Of a stretch of 64,000 nt of DNA, positions 36,195 to 48,220 are shown piece after piece (the first letter of the stretch is position 1; every line of letters starts with the position of its first letter). The DNA lies in contig JAKOON010000018.1 in NCBI GenBank assembly GCA_022577435.1, positions 10,362,596 to 10,426,595 on the forward strand, given 5' to 3'. A program made the position numbers and the translations under genes. Source of the DNA: Embiotoca jacksoni. Taxonomy: Eukaryota; Chordata; Actinopteri; Embiotocidae. A model generated the notes under the pieces. That model ran no database searches and was not told where the DNA came from. It was given only the letters and a program-made list of their open reading frames with translations.

Positions 36195-36515
36195 GGTGTG
36201 AAAGCTAAACAATTTCCTTATCAAAAATGACTCCATGACTCCTCACAGTGGTGCTGGAGGCCATGGCAATGTTATCCAGAGGAACTGTGTGTTGGATGAA
36301 GAATTAGAAAGGTGTTTTGTGCCAAATCCAATAACTTGAGTTTTGTCTGACATTATAAGTGAAAATAGAGGACATCCAGGTGTTTATGTCTTTTAGAAAT
36401 TGTTGAAGTTAGACTTATTGGTTTCATCTGGTTATATTGATAGATGTAACGGAGTGTCATCTGTTAGCAATGGAAATGTATGCAGTGGTTTCTAAAATAT
36501 AGCCTTACAGAAACA
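36195..36515 (-). pseudogene. LINE reverse-transcriptase remnant (L2/CR1-like)
   Basis: Read on the minus strand, successive frames give pieces of a non-LTR reverse transcriptase. First comes LHTFPLLTDDTPLHLSI, where LTDD stands at the catalytic Y/F-A-D-D box (the Asp-Asp codons are at 36456-36461). Next are PDETNKSNFNNF, then MSDKTQVIGFGTKH, then LDNIAMASSTTVRSHGVIFD. The order and wording follow the fish L2/CR1 pattern (YADDTQLYLS, PDET, DKTEVI.FG, LGVIFD). The copy is interrupted by in-frame stops and at least one frameshift and has lost the YA of the box, so it is dead. It is also truncated on both sides. The opposite-strand location means insertion against the window's numbering. Confidence 0.7.
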
Positions 36516-37925
36516 TAAAAAAGGCGATCGATTCTCAACAAGAATTTCCTTTTTCTTTTTCTTTCCCATCAAACATGCCTGTTTTCTTTCCCATATTGTT
36601 TACATACAATTATAAAAAAAATAAAAATGTCTGCCTTCTGTTTCTTTCTTCCACTTTTTCCCCTCAGCTTTTCTCCTCAGTGTGTCCATTAATAGTGCTT
36701 GCCAAGCATAGGGACCTATATCCCTACTGTCCTGATGCCCTGCTCATTTATCTGGGATACGTCTAGCCTATAACACAGACATGTGTACACATAAAGAAAA
36801 TGACAGGTTAGAAGTAGAAGCCTTTACGTAGAGGGGGGTGGTATTGAAGCATGTACGACATACATGTCATCCACCTCCCTGTGGATTAATGTGACCATGT
36901 CAATTTTTAAAAGGGGCATGTCAGAGGTTAACCTACAACAAACAGTGATTAAATACATAGAAAACAAGAAAATAATAATAATAATAGAACATTTGAAGCA
37001 TTATTTATGCAAAGTACTCTTTTCTCCTGATGAATTAGAGTAGAAAATACCTTCTCCTCCCAAAGATGAATAAGTATCCAGTCAAAAAAACCCTGCTCTG
37101 TGTGTATTTCTAGCAAGTACCTCAACACAAATGTATTTTCAGCTTGTGTTGCATTTGAAAAAAAAAAATCAAGGGACAATAATGCTTTTATTCCTTTTTT
37201 AGCCTCGTGTGTCCCCACTAAGGAGCACTCTCACTTTACCCCCTGCAGAGTAGCACTTGTGTGTTGCCTAGATGTTGAGTAAATATGACTTTCCTTTTTT
37301 TCACAGTGGCCACTGTAGCAAAGTACTACTCTTTCCCCTATAGTGCAGGACAAACTCAGCTGGTTTGGCTTCAAAATATTTTCTTTTACTGGAAAGGCAA
37401 ACCTTTCATCTTCCATACTGCAAAGCAGCCTTCAAAACTGAAGTGTCTTTCAGAGATGGTACCATATCCTCTTTCATTCTCATTAACTTTGCCATTTTCT
37501 GTTCAGAAATATATTTAATATCTCTCTTTTTCTACTATTTTTCTATTTACTCCGTTCACAAACAAATTACACGAAAGTCAAATTTAATCAGCAGTATATC
37601 AAAGCACAAATTGTATCCATCTTCATTTGTGCTCTGGACTGTGTTTTGCATTTGGTCAGGAAGCTGTCTGAAACCTGTGGAACTATTATTGATGCAAATG
37701 AGATAATAGCATTATGCTAATAACTGTTCATTACATTACTTTGTTATGTCTGCTTAATTGTCTCTCAAATAAACCCTTAACCTGCCCGATTTGAAATGAG
37801 AGCCTTAGTGGATGATGTTCAATGTTGGTTCATTTAATCTTGTTTATTTAGAGTGGGAGTGTGTGAAGTTCACCGGCTGGTCAAGAAGTGTGCCTGCCTT
37901 TCTCCTCTTTTCTCCTCATGTTACA
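36516..37925. other. Non-coding DNA
   Basis: AT-rich. A short (AAT) run lies near 36970-36986 and an A-run near 37159-37169. Frames at 36949-37706 are Phe/Lys-rich from T- and A-rich DNA and show no motifs. Confidence 0.55.
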
Positions 37926-38215
37926 GCACAAACACAGCCAATATGCATAGCCCGAAGTAAAATCCAATTAAGGCTCAGTGGGCTCAAATTATGCAGCCGA
38001 GGTAACTTTGCGATCACAACTTTGTGTAATTTTGCACATGCTGTGCATACATGTATATAGAATAGTGTTTGTTTGGATGCACATGAGTCTGCATTGCTGT
38101 ATGTGTGTGTTTGTGCGTCAATTGCCACCTTTCCTCATTAAAGGTGAACCGAGGCGAAGCCTGGGCGTTTGTGAGGTTGTAATTGACGTGTGGAGCCCAG
38201 TGGGATACAAGGTTT
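37926..38215. promoter_or_regulatory. Candidate conserved non-coding element
   Basis: Balanced, repeat-poor text with CAATATGCATAGCCCGAAG, TCCAATTAAGGCTCAG, CAAATTATGCAGC and TTGTAATTGACG motifs, including octamer-like ATGCATA and several AATTA/TAATT cores. The overlapping frames on both strands show no domain. The enhancer call is an inference from texture. Confidence 0.25.
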
Positions 38216-38242
38216 AATTCCTCAGTGTTAACGAACCATAAA

Positions 38243-38294
38243 TCACACGCCCACGCGCACACACACGCACACACGCACACACACACAGACACAC
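38243..38294. repeat. Compound (AC)n/(GC) tract
   Basis: Alternating AC units with repeated CGC interruptions. It is nearly entirely alternating purine-pyrimidine. Confidence 0.9.
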
Positions 38295-38949
38295 TGCGAA
38301 AGAGACATAAATCAAAGACTAAGGGCCTGCCACTGCCTGCCTTACTGCAATGACAATATCATATCACCTCACCCTCCCTGTGTTTTCCTTTCTCTGTCTT
38401 TCTTTCTGTGCCCGTTAATCCGTCTCTACCTTCAACCACAGTGACACTATTAGCGTGGCTATCTCATCTCTCTTCCCCTCTGTTCAGTTCTGCTTTGACT
38501 ACAATTACAATATCACAGCCCTGCTTGCTCTCCCCCACTCGGTCTGACTTTCTCTCTTCCCCTCAATCCCTCTCAAGCCTTCTCTGAACAACAGATGGTC
38601 ACCTCATCCCTCCCACAGATAGATGGATAGAGAGATGGAGGGAAGGGGGATGGGGGTTGGAAAGTGGAGCAACCAGCTGAATGTCTCTCTGTGAGGCAGG
38701 GAGGTAAGGAGAGCGGTGCCAGTGTGTTCTGAGGCCATATACATAAACACAGAAAACACAAACCACTGCCTTGCCGGGAATTTATATCGGATCACACACA
38801 CAAACACAAACACAGCTACACAAACAAACACACACTGGGCATGCAGAGAAGTGTTCCAGAATCGCCCTGCACAGATTGCATCCTCATCCCACCTGATGGC
38901 ACCAGGTCAGATAATTATTTTAAGCATCATTTACATATGAATTACTAAT
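38295..38949. other. Non-coding DNA, pyrimidine-rich in its first half
   Basis: A TC-rich belt lies at about 38360-38580. Scattered ACAA/ACAC repeats lie at 38790-38835. No gene or named repeat is recognised. Confidence 0.6.
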
Positions 38950-39090
38950 AAGGGATTTGGGGTGGGAGAAGGAGGCGGAGGGGGCAGCAGGAGGAGGAGG
39001 AGGAGGAGGAGGAGGATCAGGAGGAGGAGGAGGGGAAGCTGAGAGAGACATCTAGGAGAGAGAAGGGGTGGGAGATGAGGAAGAGGCGTA
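38950..39090. repeat. Polypurine belt with a (GAG)n core
   Basis: About 140 bp that are mostly G and A on the plus strand, with GGA trinucleotide arrays at about 38990-39034. The minus strand is open as Leu/Pro/Ser runs, which are artefacts. Confidence 0.85.
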
Positions 39091-42000
39091 GTGGCGGATT
39101 GAAGTGCAACGTATTGTAGGATGAGATAGAGGTGACGCAAGGTGAATTACAGCAGCACCGGAGAGGGGAAACCAGGCCAAGCTTCTGTCGCTCTTGATTT
39201 TGCTGGCTAGTAGGATTTGTGACACCCCCCCCCCTCCCCATCTACCCCTCATCTCCCCTTAAATTGGTATTCATGGGCTATTGTGGTCACTACATAATTG
39301 AGCCACTAGCGTCGGTACAGAGATGAGACGGGGCATAGCATAGTGGGGGGGGGGGGGGCTATATGATAGCATTTTACTGCTTAAAGTGCAAGTTGGATAT
39401 TAGAGACACAATTTGGTAGGGTCAAAATATTGTTGTGGAAGAGTTCCTAGGAGAACAGTGAGAAGTAATGAGAAGATCATTAATTCTAAAAGGTTTTGTG
39501 AGAGAAAGGAGCAGGGGATTTTGAGGCTGCCTATTTCACAGCACTGGTAAACTTTGAAGTGAAGGCTCATGGGAGACTGCCTTTGTCCCCCTCTGACAAA
39601 CTATCTCTTATCTATCCATGTATCTCATTATAAGAGAGATAATACACTGAACAAAAAGCAAGCACACGTGGACTTCCATCTCCGGAAGAAGTCTTTAGCA
39701 CTGGATAAGACGTGGGAACAAACACAGAGATGCAGTCAAACAGAAGAAGTAAAGTCTGTTTTATCAAATTTTATATTTCTATATGCTTTAAGTCCACTGC
39801 AGTGGCAAAATAAATCACAGTACTTATTTCTGGAGAAGCATCAATGAAAAAGTTATATTGCCTTTAAACTGTACATTGAGGTATGTCTGATTTGACATTG
39901 TACTGATAATCATGGTTAATGAAATGGACCTCCAATGGACAACACATTTTTTTAGACTGGAGGGAATTTTGAAAAACAAAAATTCTACATTTCTAGCTGT
40001 CAATCTTTATTCTTGGTGACTTTTCAGTAGGAGGGTAATTCATGTTCACTATTATTAAAGATGAACAGTGCGGAATTAATTTGCACTGCCTGAAGCTGAA
40101 GTGTGATGATTGGTAGAGAAGACTCAGTATTCACAAGAGAGACTGTGCTGTCATCTTTACTGACACCCAATGAGGATACATATAGTAAGTTGTAAAGTGT
40201 AAAGACGAAACTTTGAATATATTTTCTGGTTAAGGAAACAGTTGCTGAGTACAGATAGGAAATTAAATACAGCAATATTGAACAGGGGACAACAAACAAA
40301 ATGGTAGGTCTTTGGCCTCTTTAACTAAAACCTTGTTATCTGTCGTTCACTGTCATTTAGCCTCAGTGTATTGTTGGGTGAAGTCAAAAACATATGTTAG
40401 GAGCCTGTGCTGTTTATGCACAGCACAACCAGTACGAACTCTTGACTGATCTTTGATTTCTGATCCCTGAGTGTCTGAAAATAGAATTATCAGGTTTTCA
40501 GTCAGCTCTGTTTATTCTGTGAAGCAGCATGTTTGTATGATTTTCCTGTGATAACATTATTAATTTCACTTGTAGTGTGGCCCCTTCTATCCCTCGGGTT
40601 TGTTTACATGGTTTGGATACGCATGCGTGTTAACAGTATTATTATTTAATTATGGATTATAGGAGATTATGAATCTATAAATCACACATCTTAATCATTG
40701 TCCTGAATCTACACAAAGCTAAAGAGCGGTAGTCAAACTGAACGCGAGAAACAACCGTAAGTCAGTTGTGTCTGTAACGAGCGCATCCAGACTGAATCTG
40801 GAACATTCAGAACTTTCCAAATATATTGTTTTGCTGAGACATATTTTGGCAGACATCGGGCACAGAGGAAAACAAAATCAGTCTCTAAAGACAGCAACTG
40901 AAGTACGTCTAGAAACTTACCCTAGCAGATTTTCTCCTTATGACTGCAACATTACATCGGAAGTGTTTACTAAATCTGCTGAAAACTGTATAGTGCCTTT
41001 TAAGGAAACAGCCACTGTCTACAGTGGTTCACATCAGCATCCACTTGATCAGCAGAAATTACTTAATTGCTGATGTCAGTTTTTGAGTTATTGCCGCCTG
41101 ATTGTGTTCAATAAATAATCTATAGGGACTAATTACATGGGGCTGAGATTGGTTATTGACAATGCTCTACACCTAATGATGTTCGAGAAATTGTGGTCGT
41201 GTTTGGAAGGTGTATGGGGGGGGGGGGTTTCCCTCGTCTCTACAGTGTGTGACATTATGCAGGTGGGTGTGTCTGTTTCCCACCCATTCTATAAATGGTT
41301 GAGGTTTTCTAAATCATTTCTGATTGACAGTTGGAAGTGAAAAAGGGCAGTTTTAATTTGCTGCTTCGATACCCTCCTCGGTTCTCCCAGGGACTCTCTG
41401 CTTACCCCCTCTGCTGTTAAACCAACTCAGCAGCACACGCACACACACACACTTACATACACACTCATACAGACACTTGGGCAAATACACTGTATGTCAG
41501 CTTCACCCTTGCATACAGTTTCGTGCGCACATTTGTACGCACACACCAGCATGCAGATGTGTGTTTGTACACACAGTGAGGTGGAAGGATCTCAGGAGGT
41601 GCCCTGTTTAGATTAAATTAGTCCCAGACATCTCATGATCTGCTTGAAAGTGAGCGAACAAGGAAAATTAACAAAAAAGCGAAAATGCAAACAGTGAGAG
41701 ATAAACGGGGTAAAAAGTTGGAAAAGGAATGGGGAAAAAAAAAACAGAGGTCAGAAAAAAGACTGAAAGTAGATGAGACAGTAGGAAGGGAAGCTTTGCC
41801 TCATACAGTAGACAGTCCTGTGTCAACATGTCTGCTTTAAACAGGTCATCTGCCTTTATTCTCTGCACATCTCTTTCATAATCACCTCGCGTCACCATGA
41901 CAGTCATGTCTAGAGGCCCGATCTGAAGACATTATTCAACATGCATATTATATAATAACACATGAATACACCCACTAACAAATCAATAACCACTGTGAAA

Positions 42001-42324
42001 TGCTGACATATTCAATAAATTGTTATATTCTATAAAGCAGTGTTGCTCACATTTGTTTCGCAGGACTGTGATTGCTGTAGACATGGTAAAAGACACGTTT
42101 TCGGATCTTTGCTTCTCTGTTTTCTCCAAAGATATAACCTGAAATACTATTGTCACATCAATTTTTAGGAATATGTGCTATAATTTAATTTTGAGGATTT
42201 TTTTGGGGGCGGGGGGGTCTTAAATAACTTAATTTCCTTTTAGTTTTAAAATAATCTCTTCACAAATCAACGGTCTCCTCTTCATCCACTCTTAGCTTAA
42301 AAAAAAACCAAAAACAAAAAAAAA
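39091..42324. other. Non-coding DNA
   Basis: Contains a C-run near 39224-39234, a G-run at 39345-39358, a G-run near 41216-41227, AC-rich text near 41435-41470 and an inverted repeat GTGCTGT...CACAGCAC near 40406-40427. The frame at 40768-41073 (101 codons) is discussed under findings. No named repeat is recognised. Confidence 0.55.
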
Positions 42325-42600
42325 ACGTGCTGTTGAATAATTTTGAGGAATTATATGTTGAAAAAAAACAGGAGATCATTGATATGTAAAGTGACTTTTG
42401 TGACACTGCTCTGAAAAAGACTAAAGTTATTGAAGATTTTTTTTTTCAAGTAAAAAATCCTTAAAATTGTGCAAAAGCTCATTTTTCCAAACCAAGTCTT
42501 GTATTATAACCAACAGAAGACCATTGATGTGTGAAATGATTTTGGTGACACTATACTGAATAAGACTGGAGTTGTTGAATATTTTTGAAATATCTTTATT
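42325..42600. repeat. Degenerate local duplication (about 145-bp period)
   Basis: A block at 42367-42450 (ACAGGAGATCATTGATATG, AAGTGAC, TTTGTGACACT, CTGAAAAAGACT, AAGTTATTGAAGATTTTT) recurs at 42512-42590. There it reads ACAGAAGACCATTGATGTG, AAATGAT, TTTGGTGACACTA, CTGAATAAGACT, GAGTTGTTGAATATTTTT. A third partial copy of the TGTTGAATAATTTTGAGGAA end is at about 42332. All lie in the same direction. It could be an ancient tandem duplication or two members of a dispersed family. Confidence 0.6.
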
Positions 42601-43075
42601 TTTTTCTGTGTTGCACTTTTTAGAAAGTCCTGGTGTTATCCATGAGGTTCTAGCCTACAATTCCAGCTTGTTGTCTACCTACCTGTGGTAGGAATGATAT
42701 ATTATTTGTGTTTTAACAACGTTTAATTAAGGAGATATTGATTCAGAAAGTTTGAATCGGCCAATTTTCCTAAAGTTTTGTCTCCTTTTCCTCCTATCAA
42801 ATGAGTGCATTTTCTTTTAGCATTACTGTCCGACACTCATGTGAGGCTGCAGGACTGTTTTCCCTTTAGTAAATGACAATCCTGAAAACATAATCACTTT
42901 TGCTGCCTCATTGTGGACATCTACCTGCTGCTTTTTGTTGCAATCATATTACTCTCATTATCAACTTAGTGCAAAGTTGTTATGCTTTACTCACAGATGT
43001 GTGAATTGACCTGGCTATGAAGCATCTGAAAAGGCAAAATAATGTAACTTTAGTTTCTAAAGAAATGAGATGACG
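42601..43075. other. Non-coding DNA
   Basis: AT-rich, with no gene, named repeat or microsatellite recognised. Confidence 0.6.
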
Positions 43076-43135
43076 CTCTCCTCTCCTCTCCTCTCCTCTC
43101 CTCTCCTCTCCTCTCCTCTCCTCTCCTCTCCTCTC
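43076..43135. repeat. (CTCTC)12 perfect pentanucleotide repeat
   Basis: Twelve exact copies of a CTCTC unit, 60 bp in total, all pyrimidine on the plus strand. Confidence 0.97.
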
Positions 43136-44018
43136 TCAACCAAAATCACCACAGCTGATGTTGAATCGTTGTTGTCTGAGCAGCTACAGTGCTATTGTTA
43201 TATACAGGACCAGGGACAGTTCCGTTCCCAGCTGCATGAGTCATTTTGGAGATCAGCACCATGGAGAGCTCCTTGGGTGTTCACTAAAGCCTCATTCAGC
43301 CTCTCTTATCCCGCCTCTCTCGTAATTACATTCTCACACCTCCTCTCCATCTTCATTCATTCTACTTCCTCTCCCTCTCCTCCATTTTCCATGTTTTCCC
43401 ATCCTTCCCAAAGGGGCTCTGAGTGGTGGTGCAGCATTCGAAAACAGCACGACGTCGGCCCAGATGTAGTTACAGTGCTGCCCAATTAAAATGCACGGCA
43501 CAGACGCCTGGATATGTAGCAACGATCAACATCACAGACAAGTTTTGGTATGCTGGTTTTGCTGTAAAGTTGTTTGAGACAGCCCTCAAGAGTCAGATGC
43601 AGTACAATGCCAAAATAGCTGGGGTGATTTAAATGATTTAAACACCTGCAACACACCACACAGAAGGTTAATATACTCCCCGTGCACCTTTCACTCTATA
43701 GGACCATTGAGGAAGAAGGTATTTGGGGCATTGTTATAGCATGAGCCATGTTCATTATTTATATCCACAGAAAAGACTGCAGCTTTCACTTTAGCATTCA
43801 AGTAGAAAACTCAAATGTTTTGGGGTGGGGAAAAAAAAGCCCTGGAAATTGATAGAGGTGTTTGTTTGACCGCTTCACAAACTGTCCCTCTCAGTGAGCA
43901 CGTGCACGAGCTCGTAGCATATGTTCCCGCACCTCAATTATGTGTGTGTGTGCCTTTTTGCAGAAGGTGATGATTGCAAGAGTATCTAGAGTGCAAAAGA
44001 AAACATCTAAGTTCTGGA

Positions 44019-44023
<5 letters not shown>
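43136..44023. other. Non-coding DNA
   Basis: A pyrimidine-rich belt lies at about 43300-43410 and an A-run near 43831-43838. No gene or named repeat is recognised. The 139-codon frame 43070-43489 starts inside the pentanucleotide repeat and is an artefact. Confidence 0.6.

Positions 44024-44098
<75 letters not shown>
44024..44098. repeat. (AC)37 microsatellite
   Basis: A pure AC run of about 75 bp, one of the longest pure arrays here. Confidence 0.95.
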
Positions 44099-44100
<2 letters not shown>

Positions 44101-46129
44101 GCTATTTGAGACCAGGAGATGCGAAGTGAAAGGGGTAATTGCAGACAGCACTTAATTGGTTTAGGGAAGAGAACAGATGTGAGGATTGAAACACAGAGAT
44201 GGGGAAAGAGACACCAAAAGATGAAAGGGAGAGACATTAAGATGTAGACGCAGAGAGAGATAAAGAGATACAGATGGACAGATGGAGAGATTGAATGAGA
44301 CTCAGACAAAGGCCCACAGATTGAGAAATGATGGAGATAAAGGTGGAAGGAGGGTTATGAGTTTAGAAGAAAGTCCTTTGAGGGTAAACCCAGACAGGCT
44401 GTTGAAGGGTGTCACGTTGAAAGCAGGACTGTTTTCTTAACCTCCCAGTTTCTCGTCTATAGATTTGTTTGTTGTTGTTTGTTTCTGACTCTTTCTTTGT
44501 CTTGCATTGTGATTTTTCTCTCACATGCTTTTCCCAGCCTTCCAGTGTGTTCTGGTCTTCTTTGCGTCACACAATACACTGACACACCCGCACAGCACAC
44601 ACTCACAGGTACATACGCAACACAGACACACAATGTTTTTTTTTAACGGCACTGCCCCTTCTCCACCAGAAGGCATGGGGATTCTTGGTATCCATTTGCA
44701 GGGGGCTTGCATCATGCCTCGCGTCCTGTAACCCAAGGTCTTTGCCGCACCACTTTCACAGCAGGGGCAAAGCCTTGATGAGCACCCTCTGGACTTAAAG
44801 GTGCTCAAGCATGGGAAGGAATACCATGTCTAATTGGCACAGTTAAGACTTTGAAATCTTGTTGGTAGATTAATCAAAAAATAGCTTTTGCTTAGCTATT
44901 CATTATTTGTGGACCACTGGTCGTAATTTTTCATGATTTCATTTCCCGGAGAGTGAGTTCAGACTAAAGTAAAGAGTCTAGTCATTTAGGATTTGGTGCT
45001 GTAAAATACTTTTCTGTGCCTCGTTGCTAACAAAATCTACTTTTGTGCTTGTGTAGTTACACACATCTTGCAGAGATGCTGACAAAATAATATTGATTTG
45101 GGAGAAAAAAAAAAAGAAATTTTGTTCATGAACCTGAACTGTTGCAACAGCTTGCAGTACAATACTTTGTGAGATACCAATTTAATAAACTCCATTTTAA
45201 GAAAAAGGAAATAAAAGGGGGAGAGCCCAACGCAGGTTGTTTTCTGTTGCTAAAATTAACAGTCCCTTAAATGCCCCACATCGGAGTGATTGCTAGATGG
45301 TACAATTTGCTGATATTCCCTAAACGCCTCACATTATATTGATAGATGCTTGCTGGCTGACTGCTCACAGATACGCCGAAAGTTACTAAACTGCTCTCAA
45401 CTCAGACAGGTGGGTGGCCAAAAATGAGTTGAAATAACAGTGAAATGAGGCAAGTTAAATGTAAGTGATATTTTTCTACATGGGGGGATGAATATCAAGG
45501 CTCTTTTTTTTTTTTATAGTAGATAATACCGAAGCAATTCATTCATTGCCGTAAAAGTATCAATGTTTGTTACCCAGCTTTATGGTTGTCCATTATTTGT
45601 CCCTTTCTGCAAGGAGAGCATGTGGTCAGCTGTAGAAACAACCCCTTTGTGACTTGCTCAAGGACATGTCAGTACAGTGTTTGTGTCGCCCCTTTCCTTA
45701 TTAATGTGTCACCTTGCTGTCATAAATTGCTGCATGTGTACATGTTCATGTTCCCTTCAAAATAAAGTTCAAGGCTTGTTGCAGGGTCCTGATAAAGCTG
45801 CATACACTGGAGAGACGAGGTCAAGAGAACATTATCTGATAAAACATGGCACTCATACATTCATAAAAGCTTACAAACCTTTGGTGCCCTTCACAGGATA
45901 TTGAGCTAACTTCCACGTCTAGTGTGTCAAGCAAATTTTTGCCAGTGTGTTTCGATTTTTACAGGAGTGCAGAGGTCAAGATGAGAGAGTGATATGACGT
46001 TGGGAAAGGGCTGAAATTAGGGTTGGAAAGTGTATCTGGGATGTACAACCTCGATCTAAAGAGAGTTCAACACATCTAAGCAGAAAGGCCAGGGGAATAT
46101 CAAAGTCTTTTGAAGTGAGTCGCAGCTGT
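44099..46129. other. Non-coding DNA with a purine-rich belt
   Basis: A purine-rich belt lies at about 44150-44360. AC-rich text is at 44580-44632 and a T-run near 45505-45517. No gene or named repeat is recognised. Confidence 0.6.
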
Positions 46130-46325
46130 AATTTTCTGGCAATTTGAACCATTAGGCCCTTTCCCTCTCATATACGACTTGATAAAGAGCTCGGCCCCTC
46201 AGAATTACAGCGTAATACTTTCATCCAAACTATCCCAGCTTTAACGTTGTTCTTCTACTAATGAAGGGTAACTTCAATCGGGACCTGGGCCATTACTCTG
46301 CCAAAGTGGGATTGACTGTAAGCCT
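46130..46325. promoter_or_regulatory. Candidate conserved non-coding element
   Basis: Repeat-free text with CATTAGGCCC, ACTTGATAAAGAGC, AGAATTACAGCGTAATAC, TCTACTAATGAAGG and GGCCATTACTC motifs. Clustered ATTA/TAAT cores are in a moderate-GC setting. No open frame runs through it. The enhancer call is an inference. Confidence 0.25.
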
Positions 46326-47679
46326 GAGGGTGGAGGGCGGTACAAAGACATACACACTTACTGTATGCGTGTTCACGTACATGGCTTGCACTCGCCGTCT
46401 CAAAATCCCCTCACACGCCCTGTATCACTAGCGCCCACATACTCCGAAGACTAGCTGCGTAAACATGGCCGTATTTTCGATTGATCGATTTTGGAAAGTA
46501 AGGAGACATTTCAACTCATTTTACTCCTATTCTAAAGCTGTTTGCAGCTGTCAAACTTTGAAGAACAGTCTTCATAAAGTAAAGGTGCCCCCTTCACCCC
46601 GAGTCTGTCTGAGTCTTCCTCATGACCCAAATACTGTTATGTTATTATCATTTCTACCAGACAGTTAGATCGAGGGCTCTCAACCTGGCTCTCCATTCTG
46701 ATTATGTCGACACTGTTTCACTGCAAGCCTGTTCTTTAGAAGATTCAAAGATTTTGCACCGGTCTGTGTGCAAGTGTTTTTTTTTTTTAAATTTTATGTA
46801 CGGTAGGTGCTTCATCTCTCCTGGCCAAGGGAGAGGCACTAAATAGCATTTATAGCTGTAGGTATTGCTTTTACGTGAACACAGGCTTGCCAAAACATTT
46901 CCATAAATATATTTGGAAGACAGGCCAGTCTTCTTTCTACTTCCACACTTAACTTACTCTGATGTATAGTTTAAAAGACAATTCTTACGAACATAAAACA
47001 TGAACATGAAACATGATTCACTGAGTGCATAAAGCATGATATTGAACTATTCAGTGGTCTAGGGGCATGTCAGGGCTGAAGAGACGTGCTTTAATACAAG
47101 TCTTCAGTTGTATTTTAGGAATAGCTCGAGTCTTATATTCTGTCAAATTTCTGCACGTCTTTTATTCATGTAGAGTTGTACAAGTACCTTCACTGGGTCT
47201 TGACATCAAGGTAGTTTTTCGATCGCTCTGAATCTGGCAGTCGACTTGAGTGACAGCCAATAGTAAAAATGTGTCAGTCAACTATTTTGAGCCAGGATGA
47301 AGGCTTCAGCTGGGACAGGAACTTTTTTTGTTGTATAAAATCACCACTAGAATGTGTTTCTGAATGTTTAGAATAAGAAAAAGTGTTCTGGATCATGATC
47401 ATTTTTTTTGTTTCCATGTGAGATATATCAGTTACTGTCTTCATTGTGTGTAGACACACTAAGCAATGTCTTTACTTCTTGGGACACACACTTGGCTCTT
47501 GTGAACAGTCATTAAATCCAGCAATTGTAGTGTGAGTAAGTTTATATTAACGCAGATGTTAATGTCTCGTTGAAATGAAATAATATGTCGAATAATTATC
47601 TCTTGTTTTTAGGGACCATTTGATGCAAGCAAGTGAGGGAGAGGGGGGGGGTTTATGAGACTGATCAGTGCTGTCAGCC
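46326..47679. other. Non-coding DNA
   Basis: A T-run lies at 46778-46788 and a G-run near 47643-47650. No gene or named repeat is recognised. Confidence 0.6.
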
Positions 47680-47860
47680 AATTATGTTTCCAGTCATTTA
47701 TATTGATATCAATATCAACGCTTAATTAAACTAACACAACCACCGTAACAGATCAAACATCCTGCTGAGGCCACTTGGAAAATATGATTACATTCTTTTC
47801 CTGGGGGAAAACAGTCCTCTGGGTAATATTGATTCATTATATGTGAAATTTCAATATATA
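47680..47860. promoter_or_regulatory. Candidate regulatory block with a 16-bp palindrome
   Basis: ATATTGATATCAATAT at 47700-47715 is a perfect palindrome made of two opposed ATTGAT/ATCAAT half sites, the core bound by ONECUT and CUX-type homeodomain factors. It is followed by CTTAATTAAACTAAC and GATTACATTC. The surrounding text is repeat-free. Function is an inference. Confidence 0.3.
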
Positions 47861-48220
47861 CTGTATTTGTGAAGTATCAAATATTTATTAGAAACTGATA
47901 CAAGATAGCTGAAGTTGGACAACAAATAAGTGTATTTTCATTTCATATTATTGAGAGAATATCAAATAGAGATTGTCGAGTAAACAATGACATGGGTCAA
48001 ACTTCTGACTCAAATAGTTTCTCTCCATCTCGTAGATTTCAACTGAACGACACACAATTAAGCGCTTTGATCACCTCACTGTTGTGCTAATAGAAGATTG
48101 ATAGCAATTTCAGCTCTGGGGAGACTTTTCTTTTTGTCTGGAACAGATCAAAGAGCATATTTGTCAGCAATAATACAACTGTCTGAAGCACTGAAATCTG
48201 TCATATGAACTCTTCCGTCA
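47861..48220. other. AT-rich non-coding DNA
   Basis: No gene, named repeat or microsatellite is recognised. Confidence 0.6.

Noticed and set aside
46674..46700. GGGCTCTCAACCTGGCTC, similar to the start of a hAT-type repeat (GGTTCTCAACCTGGGG).
   Set aside because: Only about 15 bases match and no second end or target duplication was seen.
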